A stretch of 64,000 bases of DNA, taken from NCBI GenBank assembly GCA_003013855.2, contig ML058408.1:7665356-7729355 (forward strand). Direction: 5' to 3'. Origin of the DNA: Liriodendron chinense. Taxonomy: Eukaryota; Streptophyta; Magnoliopsida; Magnoliales; Magnoliaceae. Shown here in pieces: positions 10,518 to 24,400 of the stretch. The notes under the pieces are model-generated. The model made no database searches, was not told the origin of the DNA, and saw nothing but the letters and a program-made list of their open reading frames with translations. Every line of letters begins with the position of its first letter. Positions within the stretch are counted from its first letter, which is position 1. A program made the translations under genes and the position numbers.

Positions 10518-13500
10518 GCAACATTAATATACGAAGAGTCGACCCAGAGGCTCCAAATTAGGAAGGAATTACCAAAAGTCGTAACGTCTAGACCTCTGCA
10601 CACCATCCCGTTCATTTGATAGGTCGTTGATAGCACAGTCATTTGTATCGGCCAAGCCTCTTTCCAATCTAATAGAGATTCACAACTGTTGCGGTTAAAA
10701 TTTGCACCCATGATAAAACAGTATGTAGCGGACCATCTACGATGATTTGGATCGATTACAAGATCAGGAATACCCGAAAAACACCGGCGTAACCCTAGCT
10801 CTCGCAGTTGTGATCAAAACCTACAAATGTCATTTCAGAGCGAAACTGGAGATATGTATTGCGGCTAAATAATCCAAAATACCCTTAACCTGCAAGTTTC
10901 AAAGTCGCACGGTACATATCCTTACCTGCGCACATCGAAATGCATTTGACCCTTGTCGAGAGCTGACCATAAGGGTCTGAAGGCCTATAGGTACCATTTC
11001 AGAGCAGAACTGGACATGCGTATTGCTGCCAAATGATCTCTAACGCCTAAAAATGCTTAAATCATAGTTTGAAAGTCATGCGGTTCATATTTCCATATGC
11101 GCGCTTCCTAGAACAACGTTACTACACGAAGCGCCGACCCGAAAGCTCCAAATTAGGAAGGAATTACCAAAATTTGTAACATCTGGACCTCTGAACCCCA
11201 TCCCGTTCATTTGATAGGTCGTTGATAGCACAGTTAATTCTATCGATCAAGCCTCTTTCTAATCTATTTGAGATTCATAACTGTCGGGGCTCAAATTTGC
11301 ACCCATGATAAAACAGTATGTAGTGGACCATCTACAATGATTTGGATCGAATTCAAGATCAGGAATACCCAAAAAACACCAGCGCAACCCTAACCCGTGC
11401 AGTTGTGACCAAATCCTGCAAATGTCATTTCGGAGCGAAACTGGACATGCGTGTTGCCTCCAAATAATTCGAAATACCCTAAAACCCTTAACCTACAAAC
11501 CTCGAAATGCATATCGTTACCTGCGAACCTCGAAATGCATTTGACCCTTGTTTGGAGCTGACCAACAGGGTCCGAAAGCTTAAAGATACCATTTCAGAGC
11601 AAAACTGGATATGCGTATTGCTGCCAAATGATCTGGAACGTCCAAAAATGCTTAACTCACTACTTTGTAAGTCTTTCAGTGCGTATTTCCATGTGTGCAA
11701 TTCTTGGAACAACGTTCTTATACGAAGAGCCGACCCGGAGGTTCCAAATTAGGAAGGAATTATCCAAAAGTCATAACATCTGGACCTCTGCACCCCATCC
11801 CATTCATTTAATAGGTCGATGATAGCACACTCAATTATATCTGGCAAGCCTCTTTCCAATCTAATTTAGATTCACAACTATTGGGGCTCAAAGTTGTACC
11901 CATGATAAAACAGTATGTAGCGATCCATCTACGACAATTCGGGTCAATTTCAAGATTAGGAATAACCGGAAAACACCAGCGTAACCCAAACTCGTGTTGT
12001 TGTGACCAAAACCCACAAATGTCATTTCAGAGCGAAATTGGACATGCGTATTTTTGCCATATAATCTGAAATACCCTAAAACCCTTAACCTGCAAGTTTC
12101 AAGCTCGGGCGGTGCATATCTATACCTGCGCATCTCAAAATGCATTTGACCATTGTCCGGAGCTGACCGAAAGGTTTCGAAAGCCTACAGGTACCATTTT
12201 AGAGCGGAACTGGACATGCGTATTGCTGCCAAATGATCTGGAATGCACAAAAATGTTTAACTTAAAAGTTTGAAAGTCTTACGGTCTATATTTCCAGGTG
12301 CATGCTTCCCGGAACAACGTTAATATCCTTAAAGCCAACTCGAAGGCTCTAAATTAGGAAAGAATTACCAAAATTCGTAACATCTGGACCTTTGCACCCC
12401 ATCCCGTAAATAAGATAGGTCGATGAAAGCACACTCAATTGTATTGGCCGAGCCTCTTTCCAATCTAATTGAGATTCACAACTGTGGGGGCTCAAATTTA
12501 CACCCATGATAAAATAGTATGTAGCAGTCCATCTACGACGATTTGGATCGATTTCAAGAACAGGAATACCCGAAAATCACCAGCGCAACCCTAACCAGTG
12601 CAGTTGTGACCAGAACCTATAAATGTCGTATCGGAACGAAACTGGACATGCGTATTACTGTCAAATAATCCGAAATACCCTAAAACCCTTAACCTACAAG
12701 TTTCAAAGTCACGCGGTGCATATCTTTACCTGTGCACCTCCAAATGCGTTTGACCCTTGTCCGGAGCTGATCGAAAGCGTTCAAAAGCATATAGGTACGA
12801 TTTCAGAGAGGAACTGGACATTCATATTGCTGCCAAATGATCCGGAACACCCAAAAATGCTTAACTCAAAGTTGAAAAGTCTTGCGGTGCATATTTCCAT
12901 ATGCGCGCTTCCCGGAACAACGTTAGTATACTTAGAGCCAACTCGGAGGCTCCAAATTAGGAAGGAATTACCAAAATTAGTAACATCTGGACCTCTACAG
13001 CCCATCCCGTTCATAAGATAGGTCGATGATAGCACACTCAATTGTATCGGCCAAGCCTCTTTCTAATTTAATTGAGATTCACAACTGTGGGGGCTTAAAT
13101 TTGCACCCATAATAAAACAGTATGTAGCGGTCCATCTAGTACGATTTGGATCGATTTCAAGATCAAGAATTCCCAAAAAATACCAGTGCAACCCTAACCC
13201 GCGCAGTTGTGACCAAAACTAGAAATGTCGTTTCGAAAGGAAACTGGACATGCTTATTGCCGTCAAATATTCCGAAATACCTTAAAACCCTTAACTTGCA
13301 AGTTTTAAAGTCGCGTAGTGCATTTCTTTACCTGCGCACATCGAAATGCATTTGACCCTTGTCAAGTTTGACCGAAAGGGTCCGAAAGCATCCAGGTACC
13401 TTTTCAGAGCAGAACTGGATATGCGTATTGCTGAAATGATACGTAACGCCCAAAAATGCTTAACTTGCAAGTTTGAAAGTGTTGCGGTTCGTATTTCCAT

Positions 13501-14725
13501 GTGCGTGCTTCTCGGAACAACGTTAATATACGAAGTGCCAACCCGGAGGTTCCGAATTAGGAAGGAATTACCAAAATTCATAACATCTGGACCTCTGCAC
13601 CCCATCCCGTTCATATGATAGGTCAATAATAGCACACTCAATTGTATCGGCCAAGCCTCTTTCCAATCTAATAGAGATTCACAACCGTCGGGGCTTAATT
13701 TGCACCCATGATAAAACAGTATGTAGCGGTCCATCTAGAATTATTTGGATCGATTTCAACATCAGGAATACCCAGAAAACACCAGCATAACCCTAGCCAG
13801 TGCAGTTGTTACCAAAACCAACAAATGTCATTTCAGAGCGAAACTGGACATGCGTATTACCGCCAAATAATCTGAAATACCCTAAAACCTTTACCCTGAA
13901 AGTTTTAAAGTCGCACGGGGCATATCTTTACCTGCGCACCTCGAAATGAGTTTGACCCTTTCACGGAGCTGAGTGAAAGGGTCTGAAAGCCTACAGGTAC
14001 CATTTCTGAGCAGAACTGGACATGCATATTGCTGCCAAATGATCTGGAATGCCTAAAAATGCTTAACTCAAAAGTTTGAAAGTCCTGTAGTGCGTATTTT
14101 CATTGTGCTCTTCCCTAACAACGTTAATATACTTAGAGCCAACCCAGAGGCTCCGAATTAGGAAGGAATTACCAAAATTCGTAACATCTGGACCTATGCA
14201 CCCCATCCCGTTCATAAGATAAGTCGATGATAGCACACTCAATTGTATCGGCCAAGCCTCTTTCCAATCTAATTACGATTCAGAACTGTTGGGGCTCAAA
14301 TTTGCACCCTTGATAAAACAGTTTGTAGCGGTTCATATACGACGATTTGGATCGATTTCAAGATCAGGAATACTCGAAAAACACCAGCTCAATTTTAACC
14401 CGCGCAGTCGTGACCAATACCTCCAAATGTTGTTTCGGAGCGAAATTGGACAAGCGTATTCCGCTAAATAATCCAAAATACCCTAAAAACCTTAACCAAC
14501 GAGTTTCAAATCCGGGCAGTGGATATCTTTACCTGCGCACCTCGAAATGCGTTTGACCCTTTTTCGGAGCTGATCGAAAGGGTTCGAAAGCCTACATGTA
14601 CCATTTTAGAGCAGAACTGGACATGCGTATTGCTGCCAAATGATCCGTAACGCCCAAAATGCTTAACTCGCAAGTTTGAAAGTCTTGTTGTGCGTATTTC
14701 CATGTGCGCACTTCCCGAAACAATG

Positions 14726-15457
14726 TTCCTAAATGAAGCGCCGACCTGTAAGCTCCAAATTAGGCATGAATTACCAAAATTCATAACATCTAGACCTCTG
14801 CACCCCATCCCGTTCATTTGATAGGTGGATGATAGCACACTCAATTGTATCGGCCAAGCCTCTTTCCAATCTAATTGAGATTCGCAACTGTTGGGGTTCA
14901 AATTTGACCAAAACCTCTAAATGTTGTTTCGGACCAAAACTTGACATGCGTATTCCGTCAAATAATTCGAAATACCCAAAAATCCTTAACGTATGAGTTT
15001 TAAATTTGCACGGTGCATATCTTTACCTGCGCACCTTGAAATTCGTTTGACCCTTTTTCCGGAGCTGACCGAAAGTGTTCGAAATCCTGCAAGTACCATT
15101 TCAGAGCAGAACTGGACATGCGTATTGCTGCCAACTGATCCGTAACGCCCAAAACCCATAAATGTCATTTCGGAGCGAAACTGGAGATAAGTATCGGAGC
15201 CAAATAATCTGAAATACCTTAAAACACTTAACCTGCAAGTTTCAAAGTCGCGCGGTGCATATCTTTACCTGCGCACATCGAAATGCCATTGACCCTTGTC
15301 CAGAGCTGATCGAAAGGGTCCGAAAGCCTATAAGTACCATTTCAGAGCAAAAGTGGACATGAGTATTGCTGCCAAATGATCCATAATGCCAAAAAATGCT
15401 TAACTCGCTTGTTTGAAAGTCTTGCGGCACGTATTTCCATGTGCGCGCTTCTTGGAA
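14726..15457. repeat. rearranged long satellite monomer
   Basis: This unit is 731 bp instead of about 604. At about 14905 the normal sequence jumps from CAAATTTG into GACCAAAACC, skipping roughly 110 bp. At about 15150 it returns from the second half of the monomer (AACGCCCAAAACCC) to the earlier ATAAATGTCATTTCGG block, so the second half is present twice. The pattern fits unequal recombination between the two related sub-blocks inside the monomer. Confidence 0.7.
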
Positions 15458-18400
15458 CAACGCTAATATATGAATAGCAGACCCGAAGGCTTCAAATTAG
15501 GAAGGAATTACCAAAATTCGTAACATCTGGACCTCTGCACCCCATCTCATTCATTTAATAGGTCGATGATAGCACACTCAATTGTATCGCCAAGCCTCTT
15601 TCCAATCTAATTGAGATTCGCAACTGTTGGGCCTCAAATTTGCTCCCAAGATAATACAGTATGTAGCGGTCCATCTACAACAATTTGGATCAATTTCAAG
15701 ATCAGGAATATCCGAAGAACACCAGTGTAACCCTAACCCGCGCAGTTGTGACCAAAACTCGCAAATGTCGTTTCAGAACAAAACTGGACATGCATATTTT
15801 AGCCAAATAATCTGAAATACCTTAAAACCCTTAACCTGCAAGTTCCAAAGTCATGTGGTGCATATCTATACCTGTGCACCTTGAATTGCGTTTAACCCTT
15901 GTCCGGAGCACACCGAAAGGGTCTGAAAGCCTACAGGTACCATTTCAGAGCGGAATTGGACATGCGTATTGCTCACAAGTTTGAAAGTCTTGCGGTGCGT
16001 ATTTCCTTGAGTGCGCTTTCCGGAACAACGTTCCTCTACGAAGAGCCGTGCCGGAGGCTCGAAAATAGGAAGGAATTACAAAAATTCGTAACATCTGGAC
16101 GTCTACACCCCATCCCGTTCATTTGATAAGTTGGTGATAGCACACTCAATTGTATCCGCCAAGCCTCTTTCCAATCTAATTGCGATTAACAACTGTTGGG
16201 GTTCAAATTTTCACCCATGATAAAACAGTATGTAGCGGACCATCTACGATGATTTGGATCGATTACAAGATCAGAATACCCGAAAAACACTAGCGTAACC
16301 CTGACCCGCGCAGTTGTGATAAAAACCCACAAATGTAGTTTCGGAGCGAAATTGGAGACGTGTATTACAGCCAAATAAACCGAAATACCCTAAAATGCTT
16401 AACCCGCAAGTTTCAAAGTCGCGCAGTGCATATCTTTACCTGCACACATCGAAATGCCATTGATGCTTGTCCAGAGCTGATCGAAAGGGTCCGAAAGCCT
16501 ACAGGTTCCATTTTAGAGCAGAAGTGGACATGCGTATTGCTGCCAAATGATCCATAACGCCCAAAAATGCTAACTCGCAGGTACCATTTCAGAGCAGAAG
16601 TGGACATGCGCATGTGCACGCTTCCCGAAACAACATTACTATATGAATAGCCGACCCGGAGGCTCCAAATTAGGAAGAAATTTCCAAAATTCGTAACATC
16701 TGGACCTCTACACCCTATCCCGTTCATTTAATAGGTCGATGATAGCACACTCAATTGTATCGGCCAAGCCTCCTTCCAATCTAATTGAGATTCACAACTG
16801 TTGGGGCTCAACTTTACACCCATGATAAAATAGTATGTAGCAGTCCATCTATCGCGATTTGGATTGATTTCAAGATCAAGAATACCAGAAAAACACCAGC
16901 GCAACCCTAACCCGAGCAGTTGTGACCAAAACCTGCAAATGTTATTTCGGAGTGAAACTGGACATGCGTATTGCCGCCAAAAAATCTAAAATACCCTAAA
17001 ACCCTTAACCTACAAGTTTCAAAGTCGCGCGATGCATATCTTCACCTGCACACCTCGAAATGCATTTGACCCTTGTCCGGAGATGACCGAAAGGGTCCGA
17101 AAGCTTCCAGGTACCATTTCAGAGCGGAACTGGACATGCGTATTGCTGCCAAATGATCCAGAACGCTAAAAAAATGCTTAACTCACAACTTTGAAAGTCT
17201 TGCGATGCATATTTTCATGTGTGCAATTCCCGGAACAATGTTTATATACGAAGAGTCGACCCGGAGGTTCCAAATTATGAATGAATTTCCAAAAGTCATA
17301 ACATTTGGACCTCTGCACCCCATCCCATTCATTTGATAGGTCGATGATAGCAGTCTCAATTGTATCGGGCAAGCCTCTTTCCAATCTAATTTAGATTCAC
17401 AACTGTTGGGGCTCAAATTTGCACCCATGATAAAACAGTATGTAGCGATCCATCTATGACAACTTGGATAGATTGCAACATCAGGAATATCCAGAAAACA
17501 CCAGCGTAACCCTAACACGCGCAGTTGTGACCAAAACCTACAAATGTCTTTTCTGAGTGAAACTGGACATGCATATTTTTGCCAAATAATCTGAAATACC
17601 ATAAAACCCTTAACCTGCAAGTTTCAAAGTCACGGGGTGCATATCTATACCTGCGCACCTCGAAATAAGTTTGACCCTTGTCCGGAGCAGACCGAAAGGG
17701 TCTGAAAGCCTACAGGTACCATTTGAGAGCGGAATTAAACATGCATATTGTTGCCAAATGATCCAGAACGCCCAAAAATGCTTAACTCACAAGTTCGAAA
17801 GTCTTGCGGTGCTTATTACCATGTGCGTGGTTTTCGGAACAACGTTCCTATAGGAAGAGCCAACCTGGAGCTCAAATTTGCACCCATGATAAAATAGTAT
17901 ATAACGGACCATCTACAATGATTTGGATCGATTTCAAGATCAGAAATACCCGAAAAACCCCAGTGTAACCCTAACCCGCGCAATTGTGATCAAAACCCAA
18001 AAATGTAGTTTCGGAGCGAAACTAGAGATGCGTATTGTCGCCAAATAATCCAAAATACCCTAAAACCCTTAACCTGCAAGTTTCAAAGTTGCGCGGTGAA
18101 TATCTTTACCTGTACACCTTGAAATGCATTTGAACCTCATCCGGATCTGACCGAAAGGGTTCAAAAGCCTACAGGTACCATTTCAGAGCGGAACTAGACA
18201 TGTGTATTACTGCTAAATGATCCATAACGCCTAAAAAATGCTTATCTCACAAGTTTGAAAGTCTTGCAGTGCGTATTTCTATGTGCGCGCTTCCCGAAAC
18301 AACGTTAATATACGAAGAGCCGACCTAGAGGCTCCAAATTAGGAAGGAATTACCCAAATTTGTAACTTTTGGACCTCTGCACCCCATCCCGTTCATTTGA

Positions 18401-21400
18401 TAGGGCAATGATAACACAAGTCAATTATATCGACCAAGCCTCTTTCTAATCTAATTGAGATTCGCAACCTTTGGGGTTCAAATTTGCACCCATGATAAAA
18501 TAGTATGTAGCAGACCATCTACGATGATTTGGATCGATTTCAAGATCAGGAATACCCAAAAAACACCAGCGTAACCCTAACCCGCGCAGTTGTGATAAAA
18601 ACCCACAAATGTAGTTTCGGAGCAAAATTGGAGACGCGTATTGCTGCCAAATAATCCGAAATACCCTAAAACCCATAACCTACATGTTTCAAAGTTGCGC
18701 GGTGCATATCTTTACCTGCGCACCTCGAAATGCGTTTGACCCTTGTCTGGAGCTGACCGAAAGGGTCCAAAAGCTTACAGGTACCATTTCAGAGCGGAAC
18801 TGGACATGCGTATTACTGCCAAATGATCCAGAACGCCCAAGAATGCTTAACTAACATGTTTGAAAGTCTTGCCATGCAAATTATCATGTGTGCGCTTCCC
18901 AGAACAATGTTCATATACGAAGTGCCGACCCGGAGGTTCTGAATTCGAAGGAATTACCAAAATTCGTAACATCTGGACCTCTGCACTCCATCCCGTTCAT
19001 AAGATAAGTCGATGATAGCACACTCAATTGTATCGACCAAGCCTCTTTCCAATCTAATTGAGATTCACAACCATTAGGTTTCTAATTGAGATTCGGGAAT
19101 AACCGAAAAGCACCAGCGCAACCCTAACCACCGCAGTTGTGACCAAAACATGCAAATGTCGTTTCAAAGTGAAATTGGACATGCCTATTGCCGCCAAATA
19201 ATCTGAAATATCCTAAAACCCTTAACCTTCAAGTTTCGCGCGAGGCATATCTTTACCTACGCACCTCGAAATGTGTTTGACCCTTCTCTGGAGCTGATTG
19301 AAATGGTCTGAAACCTTACGGGTACCATTTCAGAGCGGAACTAGACATGCTTATTGCTGCCAAATGATCTGGAACCCCCAAGAATGCTTAACTCACAACT
19401 TTGAAAGTCTTGTGGTGCGTATTTCCATGAGTACGTTTCTCGGACCAACGTTATTATACAAAGAGCCGAACTGGAGGCTCCAAAATAGGAAGGAATTACC
19501 AAAATTCGTAACATCTGGTAGCTGCACCCCATCCCGTTCATTTGATAGGTCAGTGATAGCACACTCAATTGTATCGGCCAAGCCTCTTTCCATTCTAATT
19601 GCGATTCACAACTGTTGGGGCTCAAATTTGCACCCATGATAAAACAGTATGTAGTAGTTCATTTACGACGATTTGGATCGATTTCAAGATCAGGAATACC
19701 CGAAAAACACCAGCGCAATCCTAACCCGCGCAGTCATGACCAAAACCTCCAAATGTCATTTCGGAGTGAAACTGGACATGTGTATTGCCGTCAAATAATC
19801 CGAAATACCCTAAAACTCATAACCTACAAGTTTCAAAGTCGCGTGGTGCATATCTTTACCTGCGCACCTTGAAATGCGTTTGAACCTTATTCGGATACGA
19901 TCGAAAGGGTTCGAAAGCCTACAGGTACCATTTTAGAGCAGAATTGGACATGCATATTGCTGCCAAATGATCCGGAATGCCCAAAAATGCTTAACTCACA
20001 AGTTTGAAAGTTTTTCGGTGCGTATTTCCATGTGCGTGCTTCCCGAAACAACGTTAATATACGAAGAGCCAACCCAAAGGCTCCAAATTAGGAAGGAATT
20101 ACCCAAATTCGTAACATCTGGACCTCTGCACCCCATCCCGTACTTTGATAGGTTGATGATAGCACACTCAATTATATCGGCCAAGCCTCTTTCCAATCTA
20201 ATTGAGATTCGCAATTGTTGGGGTTCAAATTTGCACCCATGATAAAACAGTACGTAGCGGACCGTCTACGATATTTGGATCGATTTTAAGAAAACACCAG
20301 CGTAACCCTAACCCGCGTAGTTGTAATCAAAACCCACAAATATAGTTTCGGAGTGAAATTGGAGATGCGTATTGTGGCCAAATAATCCCAAATACCCTAA
20401 AACCCTTAACTTACAAGTTTCAAAGTCGCGCGGTGCATATCTTTGTGTGCGCACCTCGAAATGTGTTTGACCCTTGTCCGGAGCTGACCGAAAGGGGCCA
20501 AAGGCCTTCAGGTAGCATTTTAGAGCAGAACTAGATATGTGAATTGCTGCCAAATGATCCAGAACGCCCTATAATGGTTAACTAACAAGTTTGAAAGTCT
20601 TGCGGTGCGTATTTTCATATGCGCGCTTCCCGGAACATCGTTCATAAACGAAGAGCCAACCCGAATGCTCCAAATTAGGAAGGAATTACCAAAATTCCTA
20701 ACATCTGGACCTCTGCACCCCATCCCGTTCATAAGAAAGGTCGATGATTGCACACTCAATTGTATTGGCCAAGCCTCTTTCTAATCTAATTGAGATTTAC
20801 AACTGTTGGGGCTCTAATTTGCACCATGCTAAAACAGTATATAGCGTTCCATATACGACGATTTGGATCGATTTCAAGATCGGGAATACCCGAAAAACAC
20901 CAACGCAACCCGAACCTGCGCAGTTGTGACCAAAACATACAAATGTCGTTTCAGAGCGAAATTGGACATGCGTATTGCCGCCAAATAATCCGAAATACCC
21001 CTAAAACCCCTAACCTACAAGTTTCAAAGTCACGCGCTGCATATGTTCACCTGCGCACCTCGAAATGCGTTCGACCCTTGTCCTGAGCTGACCAAAAGGG
21101 TTCGAAAGCTTACAGGTACCATTTCAGAGCGGAACTGGACATGTGTATTATTGCTAAATTATCCAGAACCCCCAAAAATGCTTAACTCACAAATTTGAAA
21201 GTCTTGCAGTGTGTATTTCCATGAGTGCGTTTCCCGAAACAACGTTACTACACAAAGAGTCGAGCCAGAGGCTCCAAAATAGGAAGGAATTACCAAAATT
21301 CGTAACATCTGGACCTCTGCACCCCATCCCATTCATTTGATAGATCGGTGATAGCACACTCAATTGTATCGGCCAAGCCTCTTTCCAATCTAATTGTGAT

Positions 21401-24400
21401 TTACCACTTTTAGGGCTTAAATTTGCACCCATGATAAAACAGTATGTAGCGGTCCATCTACGACGATTTGGATCGATTTGAAGATCAGGAATACCCGAGA
21501 AACACTAGCGTAACCCTAACCCACGCAGTTGTGACCAAAACCTCCATATGTTGTTTCGAAGCGATACTGGAGATGCGGATTGCCGCCAAATAATCCGAAA
21601 TACCCAAAACCCTTAACCTACAAGTTTCAAATTTGCTCGGTGCATATCTTTACCTGCACAACTCGAAATGCGTTTGACCGTTTTTCGGAGCTAACTGAAA
21701 GGGTTCGAAAGCCTACAGGTACCATTTCAGATTAGAACTGGACATGCATATTGTTGCCAAATTATCCGTAACGCCCAAAAATGCTTTACTCGCAAGTTTG
21801 AAAGTTTTGCGGTGCGTATTTCCATGTGCGTGCTTCCCGAAATAACTTTTCTAAACTGAAGAGCCGACCCGAAAGCTCCAAATTAGGAAGGAATTACCAA
21901 AATTCATAACATCTGGACCTTTGCACCCCATCTCGTTCATTTGATAGGTGGCTAATAGCACACTCAATTGTATCGGCCAAGCCTCTTTCCAATCTAATTG
22001 AGATTCGCAACTGTTTTTGCTCAAATTTGCACCATCGATAAAATAGTATGTAGCTGTCCATCTACGATAATTTGGATTGATTACAAGATCAGGAATACCT
22101 AAGAAACACCAGTGTAACCCTAACCCGCACCCTTGTAACCAAAACCCAAAAATATTGTTTCGAAGTGAAATTGGAGATACGTATTGTGGCTAAATAATCC
22201 AAACTACACTAAAACCCTTAACCTGCAAGTTTCAAAGTTACTCGGTGCATATCTTTACCTGCGCACATCAAAATGTGTTTGACCCTTGTTCAAAGCTAAC
22301 CGAAAGGGTTCGAAAGCCTACAGGTACCATTTCAGAGCGGAACTGGAAATGCGTATTGCTGCCAAATGATCCGGAACGCCCAGAAATACTTAACTCACAA
22401 GTTTGAAAGTCTTGTAGTGTGTATTTCCATGTGCGCGCTTCACGGAATAACTTTCCTAAACGAAGCGCCGACCCGGAAGCTCCAAATTAGGAAGGAATTA
22501 TCAAGATTCGTGACATCTGGACCACTGCACCATATCTCGTTCATTTGATAGGTCGCTCATAGCACACTCAATTGTATTGGCCAAGCCTCTTTCCAATCTA
22601 ATTGAGATTTGCAATTGTTTCGGCTCAAATTTGCACCATTGATTCAACAGTATGTAGTTGTCCATCTACGATGATTTGGATCAATTACAAGATTAGGAAT
22701 ACCCAAGAAATACCAGCGTAACCCTAACCCACGCAGTTGTGACCAAAACCCAAAAATGTCATTTCGAAGAGAAATTGGAAATACGTATTGCGGCCAAATA
22801 ATTCGAACTACGCTATAACCCTTAACCTGGAAGTTTCAAAGTTGTGCGGTGCATATCTTTACCTGCGCACATCGAAATGCATTTGACCCTTGTCCAGAGC
22901 TGACTGAAAGGGTCCGAAAGCTTATAGGTACCATTTCAGAGCGGAACTGAAAATGCGTATTGTTGCCAAATGATCCGGAACGCCCAAAAATACTTAACTC
23001 ACTAGTTTGAAAGTCTCGCGGTATGTATTTCCATGTGTGCACTTTCCAAAACAACGTTAATATACGAAGAGCCAACCAGGAGGCTCCGAATTAGGAAGGA
23101 ATTAACAAAATTCGTAACATCTAGACATCTGCACCCTATCCCGTTCATTAGAAAGGTCGGTGATACCACACTCAATTGTATCGGCCATACCTCTTTCCAA
23201 TCTAATTGCGATTCACAACTGTTGGGGCTCAAATTTGCACCCATGATAAAACAGTATATAGCAGTTCATCTACGGCGATTTGGATCGATTTCAAGATCAG
23301 GAATACCTAAAAAACACCAGCGCAATCCTAACCTACGCAGTCATGACCAAAACCCCCAAATGTCATTTCGGAGGGAAACTGGACATGCATATTACCGCCA
23401 AATAATTCGAAATACCCTAAAACCATTAACCTACAAGTTTCAAATTCGCTCGGTGTATATCTTTACCTGCACACCTCGAAATGCGTTTGACCATTTTTCG
23501 GAGCTAACTGAAAGGGTCCGAAAGCGTACAGGTACCATTTCAGAGCAGAACTGGACATGCGTATTACTGCCAAATAATCCATAATGCCCAAAAATGATTA
23601 ACTCGCAGGTTTAAAATTCTTGCGGTGTGTATTTCCATGTGCGCGCATTCCGGAACAACAATAATATATGAAGAGCCAACCCGGAGGCTCCAAATTAGGA
23701 AGGAATTACCAAAATTCGTAACATCTGGACCTCTGAACCCCATCCCGTTCATTTGATAGGTCGTTGATAGTACACTCAATTGTATCGGCCAAGCCTCTTT
23801 CCAATCTAATTTAGATTCACAACTGTTGGGGCCCAAATTTGCGCCCATGATAAAACAGTATGTAGCGGTCCATCTACGATGATTTGGATCGATTTCAAGA
23901 TCAGGAATACACGAAAAACACCAGAGCAACCCTAACCTTTGTAGTCGTGACTAAAACCTCTAAATGTCATTTTAGAGCGAAACTAGAGATGCGTATTGCC
24001 GCCAAATAATCCGAAATACCCTAAAACCTTTAACCTAAAAGTTTCAAAGTCGCACGGTACATATCTTTACCTGCGCCCCTCGAAATGCATTTGACCCTTA
24101 TTCGGAGCTGACCGAAAGGTTCCGAAAGCCTACAGGTATCATTTCAGAGGGGAACTGGAAATGCATATTGCTGCCAAATGATCCGGAACGACAAAAAATG
24201 CTTAACTCACAACTTTGAAAGTCTTATGGTGCGTATTTCCATGTGTGTGCTTCCCGGAATAACATTAATATATGAAGAGGCGACCCGGAGACTCCAAATT
24301 AGGAAGGAATTACCAAAATTCCTAACATCAGGACCTCTGCACCCCATCCCGTTGATTTGATAGTTCGATGATAGCACACTCAATTGTATTGGCCAAGCCT

